A stretch of 6,128 nucleotides of DNA, taken from NCBI GenBank assembly GCA_027080545.1, contig JALWRV010000208.1:1-6128 (forward strand), given 5' to 3'. Of this stretch, positions 1 through 5,098 are shown piece after piece. Source of the stretch: Parvularculaceae bacterium. Lineage in GTDB: Bacteria > Pseudomonadota > Alphaproteobacteria > Caulobacterales > Parvularculaceae. Position numbers and translations under genes: made by a program. Numbering within the stretch: the stretch's first letter is position 1; the number at the start of each line of letters is the position of its first letter. The notes beneath the pieces are model-generated. The model had not been told where the DNA came from, ran no database searches, and saw only the letters and a program-made list of their open reading frames with translations.

Positions 1-1
1 G

Positions 2-1156
2 CTATTGGGCGAGACACCGGAGACGATCCAGCATTGCTGCAATAATGCAGAGATAGAGGACATTAAGGAAAAAAAATCGCTGCATTTACTGCGGAAAAAG
101 AAAATATATTTTAACCCTCAGCAAGACCTAGAATTTTGCGGGGGAGAGATTTTACCCGAACACCCAAATGGGATCGATCTGGTGGCTTTCGACAATCAGG
201 GTAAGGAGATTTTTGGTCAGCGCTATTTCTCCATTGGCGGTGGGTTTATTCGCCGTGTTGACGAGATGGATAGAGACGAGCCGGGGGCGGTGCCCATGGC
301 CTATCCGTTTCATTCAGGCGAAGAATTGCTCAAATTATGCAAAACCCACGACCTTGCCATTCACCAAATCATTGCCCGCAATGAAGATGCCCTTCGCCCC
401 CGGGAGCAAACCTTCGCCAAGCTGGATAAAATTTGGCAAATTATGGCGACGTGCATTGAGCGGGGTTTGACCACGGAAGGGGTGTTGCCGGGGGGGCTGG
501 AAGTGTCCCGTCGAGCCCCCATGCTTTGGCGCAAGCTCACCAAGGGTACGCCCAATGAGCGTGAGGCGCTGTTTGATTGGCTTAATGTTTTTGCCATGGC
601 GGTGAATGAAGAAAATGCGGCCGGCGGGCAAGTGGTGACAGCGCCCACCAATGGGGCGGCGGGCATCATTCCGGCGGTGATAAAATTTTATTGCGCCAAT
701 GATGGGGTCACCGAGCGTGAAAAAATTCGCATTTTCCTGTGTACGGCGGCGGGTATCGGCATGCTCTATAAACAGCGGGCGTCGATTTCCGGGGCTGAAA
801 TGGGCTGCCAGGGCGAAGTTGGCGTGGCCTGCTCTATGGCGGCGGCGGGCCTCGCCGCCGTGTGGGGGGGCACCCCAGAACAGGTAGAACATGCCGCCGA
901 AATTGGCATGGAACATAATCTCGGTCTGACCTGCGATCCCGTGGGCGGGCTGGTGCAAATCCCGTGCATTGAACGCAACGCCATTGGTGCCGTTAAGGCG
1001 GTCAATGCGGCGCGCTTGGCGCTTCATGCCTGCGGGCCCCATAAGGTCAGCTTAGATCAGGTGATCGAGACCATGCGCCAGACCGGTCTCGATATGAATT
1101 CCAAATATAAAGAGACCTCCGAGGGCGGGCTGGCGGTCAATGTGGTCGAATGTTAG
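2..1156 (+). CDS. sdaA: L-serine dehydratase, iron-sulfur type, single chain (5' end outside window)
   Basis: Deaminates L-serine to pyruvate and ammonia in the cytoplasm, using an oxygen-sensitive [4Fe-4S] cluster. The reading frame is open through the left edge, so the TTG at 5 is an internal Leu codon and not the start. About 75 N-terminal residues, including the usual SSSHT motif, are missing relative to the roughly 455-460 aa family length. Numbered from codon 5, one sees YFSIGGGF at 74-81, TEGVLPG at 157-163, NEENAAGG and TAPTNGAAG at 201-220, SGAEMGCQGEVGVACSMAAAG at 262-282 and GMEHNLGLTCDPVGG at 301-315. The cluster ligands expected from the Legionella enzyme are Cys268, Cys310 and Cys321, plus the C-terminal residue Cys383. 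Their spacings (42, 11 and 62) equal those I recall for that enzyme. Identity is close to certain; sdaA versus an sdaB paralogue cannot be told apart here. Confidence 0.96.
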   Translation, partial: LLGETPETIQHCCNNAEIEDIKEKKSLHLLRKKKIYFNPQQDLEFCGGEILPEHPNGIDLVAFDNQGKEIFGQRYFSIGGGFIRRVDEMDRDEPGAVPMAYPFHSGEELLKLCKTHDLAIHQIIARNEDALRPREQTFAKLDKIWQIMATCIERGLTTEGVLPGGLEVSRRAPMLWRKLTKGTPNEREALFDWLNVFAMAVNEENAAGGQVVTAPTNGAAGIIPAVIKFYCANDGVTEREKIRIFLCTAAGIGMLYKQRASISGAEMGCQGEVGVACSMAAAGLAAVWGGTPEQVEHAAEIGMEHNLGLTCDPVGGLVQIPCIERNAIGAVKAVNAARLALHACGPHKVSLDQVIETMRQTGLDMNSKYKETSEGGLAVNVVEC

Positions 1157-1250
1157 GGGGCAAATTTTACGAGAAAATTAGCTCATCGCCCCTGTTATCA
1201 TAGATAAAAATAGGCTAGGGGAGTGGTTGCCTTTCCCCGAACTGGCTTTA
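1157..1250. other. Intergenic region between sdaA and tRNA-Leu with two imperfect hairpins
   Basis: This 94-base gap carries a nested inverted repeat right after the sdaA stop: GGGGC at 1157-1161 against GCCCC at 1188-1192, enclosing AATTTT (1163-1168) against AAAATT (1174-1179). There is no following T-tract, so it is at best a weak terminator. A second hairpin lies at 1218-1238 (GGGGA against TCCCC, with an inner GG-TTG-CC). I do not see a convincing -35/-10 pair for the tRNA, although one must lie here or upstream. Confidence 0.4.
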
Positions 1251-1337
1251 GCGGGCGTGGTGGAATTGGTAGACACAACAGACTTAAAATCTGTCGGCTG
1301 TAAAGCCGTCCCGGTTCAAGTCCGGGCGTCCGCACCA
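1251..1337 (+). tRNA. tRNA-Leu (anticodon UAA)
   Basis: This is a complete class II tRNA of 87 bases including an encoded CCA. The acceptor stem is GCGGGCG (1251-1257) pairing with CGTCCGC (1327-1333), with one G-U pair, discriminator A1334 and CCA at 1335-1337. The D-arm region contains TGGTAGAC. The anticodon stem is ACAGA (1278-1282) with TCTGT (1290-1294), loop CTTAAAA, and anticodon TAA at 1285-1287, which reads UUA and UUG leucine codons. The long variable arm CGGCT-GTAA-AGCCG (1295-1308) is diagnostic of Leu/Ser/Tyr tRNAs. The T arm is CCCGG-TTCAAGT-CCGGG (1310-1326). Confidence 0.97.
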
Positions 1338-1349
1338 CTTCAAATTCGG

Positions 1350-1370
1350 TTTGGCTTTGCCAAAATTTTT
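1350..1370 (+). terminator. Rho-independent terminator of tRNA-Leu
   Basis: A stem TTTGGC (1350-1355) pairs with GCCAAA (1359-1364) around a TTT loop, and the run TTTTT at 1366-1370 follows directly. It begins 12 bases after the tRNA CCA, the expected place for a tRNA transcript end. The stem is short (6 bp). The T-run doubles as part of the left arm of the next palindrome. Confidence 0.65.
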
Positions 1371-1389
1371 CATCCAGTGGATGAAAAAT
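1365..1389. repeat. Perfect 11-bp inverted repeat with 3-base loop
   Basis: ATTTTTCATCC (1365-1375) pairs perfectly with GGATGAAAAAT (1379-1389) around AGT. Read leftward on the minus strand, the hairpin is followed by TTT, so together with the 1350-1370 hairpin it may form a bidirectional terminator. A protein-binding site is the alternative. Confidence 0.6.
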
Positions 1390-1408
1390 AGAAAATGAAG
1401 GGTGAAAC

Positions 1409-1439
1409 GAGATAATTGATCCTGTGAATCAATTATCTC
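1409..1439. repeat. Perfect 12-bp inverted repeat with 7-base loop
   Basis: GAGATAATTGAT (1409-1420) is the exact reverse complement of ATCAATTATCTC (1428-1439), separated by CCTGTGA. It is AT-rich and has no T-tract after it, so it is not a classical terminator. It could be a regulator or recombinase binding site, or simply an RNA hairpin; nothing nearby identifies a partner protein. Confidence 0.6.
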
Positions 1440-1450
1440 TGTGAACGCAG

Positions 1451-1470
1451 TGGCTTGTTACGCTCACGGG
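1451..1470 (+). repeat. Short dispersed repeat, copy 1
   Basis: TGGCTTGTTACGCTCACGGG matches copy 2 (1679-1698) at 18 of 20 positions and is related to a gapped copy in the intergenic region at 5104-5140. All copies lie outside genes. Confidence 0.5.
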
Positions 1471-1478
1471 CTATTCTA

Positions 1479-1496
1479 CCCGGACTTGCGTCCGGG
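1479..1496. repeat. Perfect 7-bp GC-rich hairpin
   Basis: CCCGGAC (1479-1485) pairs with GTCCGGG (1490-1496) around TTGC. There is no T-tract on either side. It shares the octamer GTCCGGGC with the 3' part of the tRNA T-arm, probably by chance. Confidence 0.5.
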
Positions 1497-1521
1497 CAGG
1501 CCCTCCGGCGGGGCGGCGGCT

Positions 1522-1569
1522 TCGCGTTTTCAGGATAAGCGGGCACCGGTTATCCGCCCGAAAACGCGA
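1522..1569. repeat. 48-base nested palindromic element
   Basis: Outer arms TCGCGTTTTC (1522-1531) and GAAAACGCGA (1560-1569) are perfect 10-base complements. Inside them GGATAA (1533-1538) pairs with TTATCC (1550-1555), leaving a CCGG-containing centre. The arrangement, with a GCGTTTTC outer arm, ACCGG near the centre and GAAAACGC on the other side, resembles short intergenic palindromic repeats that are abundant in some Alphaproteobacteria. That comparison is from memory of the style, not from a search. Only one copy is visible in this window. Confidence 0.6.
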
Positions 1570-1618
1570 CAGAAAATATGCATCGCCTCCGCCCGAAAAG
1601 ACAAAAGGGGCGCGCTTG

Positions 1619-1645
1619 CCGAACGCTGGCCGCGTTCGGATTTTT
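1619..1645 (+). terminator. Terminator-like hairpin with T-tract
   Basis: CCGAACGC (1619-1626) pairs perfectly with GCGTTCGG (1632-1639) around TGGCC, and ATTTTT follows at 1640-1645. The shape is that of a plus-strand Rho-independent terminator, but the only plus-strand gene upstream is the tRNA, which already has a terminator 250 bases earlier. It may end a non-coding transcript or be a leftover of a deleted gene. Confidence 0.5.
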
Positions 1646-1678
1646 GCTTCACCGCGATTTTGTTTAGGGCGTCACTAT

Positions 1679-1710
1679 TGGCTTCTTACGCTCGCGGGGA
1701 CAGTTTCGCG
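1679..1710 (+). repeat. Short dispersed repeat, copy 2
   Basis: TGGCTTCTTACGCTCGCGGG (1679-1698) is followed by GACAGTTT. The same order, GGCTTC, ACGCTC, GCGGGGA, CAGTTT, recurs with small insertions at 5104-5140. Copy 1 shares only the first 20 bases. Confidence 0.5.
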
Positions 1711-1717
1711 TTCTCAT

Positions 1718-1978
1718 TCAGAGATGTGTGAAATTGCTCACGCGACCGCGCGCCCATGCCCAGCCATTTGGCGCAATCTTCTGATAATTCCCGCACTCTT
1801 TCCAAGTCTCTTTGGCTTCCGGCATGATCTTATCAAAATTTTTCTTTATATCTTTAATGTTGATCCGTTCCAAAATACCTGGCATGTATGCTTCATCAAT
1901 CTCAATGCCCAAATACGCGGCAAGGCGTTGACGTGCATATTTCCCCTCCTGTTGGCTGATTGTACAAGTACTGGTCAA
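1718..1978 (-). pseudogene. Unrecognised 86-codon open frame, probable gene remnant
   Basis: I do not recognise this protein. From a TTG at 1978 it reads 86 residues and contains a natural-looking helical stretch (KYARQRLAAYLGIEIDEAYM at about 13-32, then GILERINIKDIKKNFDKIMP and ETWKEC), followed by a less protein-like tail GWAWARGRV. The frame stays open upstream to 2052, but that part has no ATG, and there is no Shine-Dalgarno before the TTG. The central part has the amino-acid balance of a real folded C-terminal domain. A decayed sulfotransferase-like C-terminus is a weak guess I would not rely on. It lies in the otherwise empty stretch between the hairpin tract and the SRAP gene and runs opposite to its neighbours. 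It fits the 3' fragment of a lost gene better than a working gene. Confidence 0.35.
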
Positions 1979-2064
1979 GCGAAAAAGCGCTATTTTAAGA
2001 AAGGTTTGTTGAGAAGGGGCGCATACACTTTCCCTTCCGGGCCAACCATTCTATCTTCCTCGCC

Positions 2065-2763
2065 ATGTGTGGACGGTTTTATCGTGTGGATTTGAGTTGG
2101 GCGGATTTTGCTTCTGCCCTTGATCTGTGGCTGCCCGAAGGGGTGGACCCGCCGGAAGGGGCTTATAATATGGCGCCGTCACACTATGCGCCAATCATTC
2201 GCCAAGCGCCGGAAGGCGAAGATGCCCCAAGAGGAAAGGCACAATTGGTGCCAGCATTTTGGGGGCTGGTGCCAAGTTGGTGGAAAAAGCCTTTATCGGA
2301 AAAGAAATTTTCAACCTTTAATGCCCGCGCGGAGAGTGCTGCCGAGGCACCGACCTTTCGCGGGGCCTTTCGCCATCATCATTGCCTCATTCCCGCCAGT
2401 GGCTTTTATGAATGGACCGGCGAGAAAGGCCATAAGCAACCTTTTGCCATTTCCTTGCGCAATCGAAAATGGTTTTGTTTTGCCGGGCTATGGGATCGGG
2501 CGATGATTGATGGATCAGAAATTGATAGTTTTACGATTCTCACCGTGCCTGCCAATGAGATGATGGGCGAGCTTCACAGCCGCATGCCGGTGATTTTGGA
2601 GCCAAGTGATTATGAGGCCTGGCTTGATACTGAAAATAAAAACACCTCCGCTTTGCTAAACCCCTATCCCCCAGAGGCCATGCATTATTGGAAAGTTTCT
2701 AAGGTCGTGGGTGATGTGCGCGCTCAAGGGGCGGATTTGCTGGCTGAGGTGGCAGCAGATTAA
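2065..2763 (+). CDS. SRAP-domain protein (YedK/HMCES family), abasic-site DNA-protein crosslink protein
   Basis: SRAP proteins bind abasic sites in single-stranded DNA and trap them as a stable thiazolidine link through the N-terminal cysteine, shielding the lesion from strand breakage. The 232 aa product is a normal length for the family. It starts MCGRF, so removal of Met exposes the catalytic Cys2, which also fixes the ATG at 2065 as the start. The other family active-site residues are visible: Asn86 in FNARAE, Glu116 in GFYEW and His171 in LHSRMPVIL. Further family motifs are YNMAPS (34-39), WGLVPSW (66-72) and RHHHCLIPASGFYEW (103-117). It has no signal peptide, as expected for a cytoplasmic DNA-binding protein. 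No clear Shine-Dalgarno precedes it, and it ends 77 bases before the next gene, so it is likely a single-gene unit. Confidence 0.94.
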   Translation: MCGRFYRVDLSWADFASALDLWLPEGVDPPEGAYNMAPSHYAPIIRQAPEGEDAPRGKAQLVPAFWGLVPSWWKKPLSEKKFSTFNARAESAAEAPTFRGAFRHHHCLIPASGFYEWTGEKGHKQPFAISLRNRKWFCFAGLWDRAMIDGSEIDSFTILTVPANEMMGELHSRMPVILEPSDYEAWLDTENKNTSALLNPYPPEAMHYWKVSKVVGDVRAQGADLLAEVAAD

Positions 2764-2783
2764 GGGCTATCACGCGAAAGTGT

Positions 2784-2812
2784 TTGTTCCTTTGGCGGAT
2801 GTTCGGCACAAT
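2784..2812 (+). promoter_or_regulatory. Weak candidate promoter before the YceI lipoprotein gene
   Basis: TTGTTC (2784-2789) and CACAAT (2807-2812) are separated by 17 bases and lie just ahead of the strong ribosome binding site at 2829. Matches to the sigma-70 consensus are only 3/6 and 4/6, so this is tentative. The position, between the SRAP stop and the start of the four-gene cluster, is where a promoter would be expected. Confidence 0.2.
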
Positions 2813-2828
2813 GGGGCCGATTAGCAGT

Positions 2829-2836
2829 AAAGGAGG
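2829..2836 (+). promoter_or_regulatory. Strong ribosome binding site fixing the start at 2841
   Basis: AAAGGAGG ends four bases before the ATG at 2841. The frame is open further upstream to a TTG at 2784, but that start has no Shine-Dalgarno and would bury the lipoprotein signal peptide behind 19 extra residues. Confidence 0.8.
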
Positions 2837-2840
2837 CCCC

Positions 2841-3494
2841 ATGCGCTTGATTCCACTTTTTCTTATGCTCTTTTTCCTAACAGCTTGTGGCGGTAAGGCG
2901 GAAGCAGACAGCCAAACAAGTGCCCCCCAAGAAACCATTCCGGCTTCCTCTGTAGGGGTGGCGCAACAGCCAAACTATGGCCCCTCTGGTACGTATAAAA
3001 ATGACAAAGCCCATGCCTATATCAGCTTTTCCTATAGTCATAAGGGCCTCTCAAACCCTCTTTTGCGCTGGCGCAATTGGGATGCGACGTTGAACTGGGA
3101 TGGGGATGATCCGACACGATCGACCCTCACCGTTATCATTCAAGCGGCCTCTATCGACAGCGGTGTTGACGAATTTGACGGCCATTTGCGCTCGCCCCGC
3201 TTTTTTGATGTGGAGGCCTATCCGGAAATTCGTTTTGTCAGCACCAAGGCGGAAAAAATAGAGCCAAACAGAGGGCGGCTTACCGGGGACCTTACCCTCA
3301 AGGGGCAAACCAGACCGGTGACATTGGAGGTAACCTTTAACAAGGCCGCCGAAGGGGCAGAGCCGGGTACCGGGGTTCTCGGCTTTTCTGCCCGCACAAT
3401 GTTGAAACGCTCCGAATGGGATTTGGGCTATGCGGTCCCCTTTGTGGGAGACGCGGTCGATATTATCATCGAGGCGGAGTTTGGTTCGCAATAA
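2841..3494 (+). CDS. YceI-domain lipoprotein
   Basis: YceI proteins are eight-stranded lipocalin-like beta barrels that hold long isoprenoid or amide lipids in the periplasm; the ligand of this one is unknown. The 217 aa product begins MRLIPLFLMLFFLTACGG, a short lipoprotein signal peptide with lipobox LTAC and lipidated Cys16. The following Gly predicts outer-membrane sorting. A Ser/Gln/Pro-rich linker runs to about residue 50, then the YceI domain to the end. Recognisable pieces are AHAYISFSYSHKGL (about 57-70), FDGHLRSPRFFDVEAYPEI (112-130), LTGDLTLKGQTRPVTLEV (147-164) and SEWDLGYAVPFVGDAV (191-206). It is the first gene of a plus-strand cluster with a tail-anchored protein, a cytochrome b561 and a second YceI protein. 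It differs strongly from that second copy, so the two are not a recent duplication. Confidence 0.92.
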   Translation: MRLIPLFLMLFFLTACGGKAEADSQTSAPQETIPASSVGVAQQPNYGPSGTYKNDKAHAYISFSYSHKGLSNPLLRWRNWDATLNWDGDDPTRSTLTVIIQAASIDSGVDEFDGHLRSPRFFDVEAYPEIRFVSTKAEKIEPNRGRLTGDLTLKGQTRPVTLEVTFNKAAEGAEPGTGVLGFSARTMLKRSEWDLGYAVPFVGDAVDIIIEAEFGSQ

Positions 3495-3583
3495 ATTGCC
3501 GCTGATAAAATCTCCCCCTTGATATGGCGGGAAAATATGAGGCAATATTACCCTCATGGCCCATGGGAGAGAGGATAGGTTTA

Positions 3584-3937
3584 ATGAGAACTATTGATAT
3601 CAAGGCCGGTGATCGCATGTGCATCATTTCACAGTTTAGCAATTCATTGAGCCAGACCTACAAATTTTCCGCATCCCCGAAGGATGAGGGCACGGCCCTG
3701 TCAGGGAAGGTCGAAGTGAAGGGATCGAATTTTCTATTTCCCAAGCCACCCATTGTGCAAGAGCTGCAAAGCGAAAATGAGGTGGCGAAGAGAATGTGGG
3801 ATACGATTTATACTGTCTATGTTACGCCGGATGTAGACATCCGCCTGACATTGCAATCCGGTAATAGCAACGCTTTATGGGTGTATCTGATTATCATTTT
3901 GATTATTGTAGCAGTGGCGAGCGCATTGATGTTTTAG
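3584..3937 (+). CDS. Small tail-anchored membrane protein of unknown function
   Basis: I do not recognise this family. With the ATG at 3584 (GAGAGG at 3569-3574 as ribosome binding site, spacer 9) the product is 117 aa. An ATG at 3524 would add 20 unremarkable residues without a Shine-Dalgarno. There is no N-terminal signal peptide. Residues 1-92 are soluble and look beta-rich, with alternating segments such as TYKFSA, GKVEVKG, YTVYVTP and VDIRLTL. Residues 98-115 (LWVYLIIILIIVAVASAL) form one hydrophobic segment ending two residues before the stop. This is the layout of a C-tail anchor with the globular part in the cytoplasm, although a flipped topology cannot be excluded. It sits 89 bases after the YceI lipoprotein and 27 bases before the cytochrome b561 gene, so it is probably co-transcribed with both. 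Cys13 is the only cysteine. Confidence 0.75.
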   Translation: MRTIDIKAGDRMCIISQFSNSLSQTYKFSASPKDEGTALSGKVEVKGSNFLFPKPPIVQELQSENEVAKRMWDTIYTVYVTPDVDIRLTLQSGNSNALWVYLIIILIIVAVASALMF

Positions 3938-3964
3938 GCGCTCTTTAGAACCAGAGGAAACACT

Positions 3965-4528
3965 ATGGCTGAAGAACAAAAGCGCTATACGAAAGTGGCC
4001 TTATGGTTGCACTGGATCATTGCCGGACTGATTCTGGCCCAGATCGCGGGGGGGCTGTATCTGGAAGATTTTGCCCCAAATTCTGTAAAGTTTGAATTAT
4101 TTCAATGGCATAAGTCATTTGGTATTCTTATTTTATTGCTCAGCCTTGGCCGGTTGGGCTGGCGCTTGGCAAATCCCGCACCACCACCGCCGCCAGACAT
4201 GCCCGGTTGGGAAAAGGCGGTGGGCAAAGTCACGCATATTCTGTTTTATGGGTTTATGATCGGCCTGCCCTTGGCCGGGTGGGGCATTGCTTCGGCCTCG
4301 CCGAAAAATATTGATATTGTGCTGTTTAAATTCATTCCGTGGCCGCATTTGCCTTTTGTGCCCAAAAGTGAAGGGCTGGAAGAGGTGTTTGCCGAGGTGC
4401 ATGAATATATGGCGTTTGCCCTGCTGGGGCTTTTGGCGTTGCATGTGGCGGCGGCCTTGAAGCACCATTTTATCAATAAGGATGATATTCTCGGGCGTAT
4501 GGTGCCGGGTATCAAGCCGAAAGGGTAA
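3965..4528 (+). CDS. Cytochrome b561, four-helix di-haem type (YceJ/CybB family)
   Basis: An inner-membrane di-haem b protein that moves electrons between the quinone pool and periplasmic acceptors; some relatives act as superoxide:quinone oxidoreductases. The 187 aa product matches the usual length. Membrane segments are at roughly 11-31, 50-67, 90-110 and 147-165. The four haem-ligand histidines expected from the E. coli CybB pattern are His16 (WLHW), His49 (QWHKSFG), His146 (EVHEYM) and His160 (ALHVAA), with one in or next to each of four helices. A Pro-rich loop (71-77) and WPHLPFV (126-132) lie between helices. Start ATG 3965 has AGAGG at 3953-3957. The next gene, a YceI protein, begins six bases after the stop, which matches the yceJ-yceI pairing in E. 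coli and implies a shared function. The natural electron partner is not known. Confidence 0.94.
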   Translation: MAEEQKRYTKVALWLHWIIAGLILAQIAGGLYLEDFAPNSVKFELFQWHKSFGILILLLSLGRLGWRLANPAPPPPPDMPGWEKAVGKVTHILFYGFMIGLPLAGWGIASASPKNIDIVLFKFIPWPHLPFVPKSEGLEEVFAEVHEYMAFALLGLLALHVAAALKHHFINKDDILGRMVPGIKPKG

Positions 4529-4534
4529 AGTCGC

Positions 4535-5098
4535 ATGTTTGAGCCATTGGTTGCGTTATTTTTACTGCTTTCCTCCAGCGTCTCTGTTGATCAGCCTACA
4601 GAATATCATTGGCGTATGGACACGGTGGCTAGCCGTCTCGAATTTCACGCGGTGGAAGAGGGGCGCGCATTTGAAGGTTTTTTTGCAACATTTTCGACTG
4701 ATATTGTTTTGAACCCGACGGACCTGTCGACAGCCTCTATTGTGGCTGTGGTGGATTTAGGCTCTGTGGATGCAGGCAATGCTGACCGCAACGCCACCCT
4801 GCCGGACAAGGAATGGTTCTGGACAAAAAAATTTCCTGAGGCTGTTTTTCGCACACAAGAAATTCGCCCTGATGGAGAAGGCGGATATATTGCCATTGGT
4901 GCTTTGACCCTCAAAGGACGAGAAGTGCCCATAGAGCTGCCCTTTTCTTTGTCGATTAGTGGCAATCATGCGGTGGCAGAGGGACAGGTAACCCTAAACC
5001 GGATGGATTTTGGCGTTGGCACGGGGGGCTATAAATCTGATGACTGGATAAGCCATCAGGTGAACGTGAAACTCCATATTGAAGCCGACCGAAATTAG
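4535..5098 (+). CDS. YceI family periplasmic protein, coupled to cytochrome b561
   Basis: A second YceI lipocalin-like protein, 187 aa, close to the 191 aa of E. coli YceI. The ATG at 4535 follows AAGGG at 4521-4525, inside the end of the cytochrome b561 gene, so translation is probably coupled. The N-terminus MFEPLVALFLLLSSSVSV is hydrophobic and acts as a likely signal peptide, but it has no Lys or Arg before the core and an acidic Glu3, which is unusual. There is no lipobox, so the product should be soluble in the periplasm. Domain motifs are SRLEFHAVEEGRAFEGFF (33-50), DLGSVDAGNADRNATLPD (74-91), WFWTKKFPEAVFRT (94-107), GALTLKGREVPIELPF (122-137) and FGVGTGGYKSDDWISHQV (159-176). The last motif is the DW-containing strand typical of the b561-linked YceI group. 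It likely carries a lipid or quinone-like ligand for the cytochrome. Confidence 0.92.
   Translation: MFEPLVALFLLLSSSVSVDQPTEYHWRMDTVASRLEFHAVEEGRAFEGFFATFSTDIVLNPTDLSTASIVAVVDLGSVDAGNADRNATLPDKEWFWTKKFPEAVFRTQEIRPDGEGGYIAIGALTLKGREVPIELPFSLSISGNHAVAEGQVTLNRMDFGVGTGGYKSDDWISHQVNVKLHIEADRN

Larger units (their letters stand above)
1338..1717. other. 380-base non-coding tract packed with inverted repeats
   Basis: I find no credible gene on either strand; the longest plus-strand frame (1441-1731) has low-complexity Arg/Ala/Ser-rich content and no Shine-Dalgarno. In order, the tract carries the tRNA terminator (1350-1370), palindromes at 1365-1389 and 1409-1439, GTGAACG (1441-1447) against CGCTCAC (1461-1467) with one mismatch, CCCGGAC-TTGC-GTCCGGG (1479-1496), a large nested palindrome (1522-1569), CCGAACGC-TGGCC-GCGTTCGG followed by ATTTTT (1619-1645), and a repeat at 1679-1698 matching 1451-1470. 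This density of dyads is much higher than in the other gaps of the window. It may be a structured RNA, a cluster of mobile palindromic elements, or scars of past insertion at the tRNA. Confidence 0.55.

Noticed and set aside
335..1042. Long minus-strand open frame (235 codons) opposite the serine dehydratase gene
   Set aside because: It is the antisense shadow of a certain gene. The product is Arg/His/Gly-rich with no family motif, and no ribosome binding site was found.
1317..1500. Possible attachment-site direct repeat: the T-arm octamer GTCCGGGC recurs at 1490-1497
   Set aside because: Only eight bases are shared, the second copy is part of a local hairpin, and there is no integrase gene. 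Too short for a credible att pair.
1441..1731. Plus-strand frame of 96 codons in the hairpin tract
   Set aside because: It starts at GTG without a Shine-Dalgarno, has compositionally biased content, and runs through several inverted repeats; no protein-like pattern.
1616..2095. Plus-strand frame of 159 codons overlapping the SRAP start
   Set aside because: It is opposite a more protein-like minus-strand frame and overlaps the certain SRAP gene in another frame. It has no recognisable domain.
3051..3557. Minus-strand frame of 168 codons opposite the YceI lipoprotein gene
   Set aside because: It is a shadow of a clear gene, without family motifs or a ribosome binding site.
3524..3583. Upstream ATG giving a 137-residue version of the tail-anchored protein
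   Set aside because: It has no Shine-Dalgarno, whereas the ATG at 3584 has GAGAGG at a usual distance. The extra 20 residues form no signal peptide.
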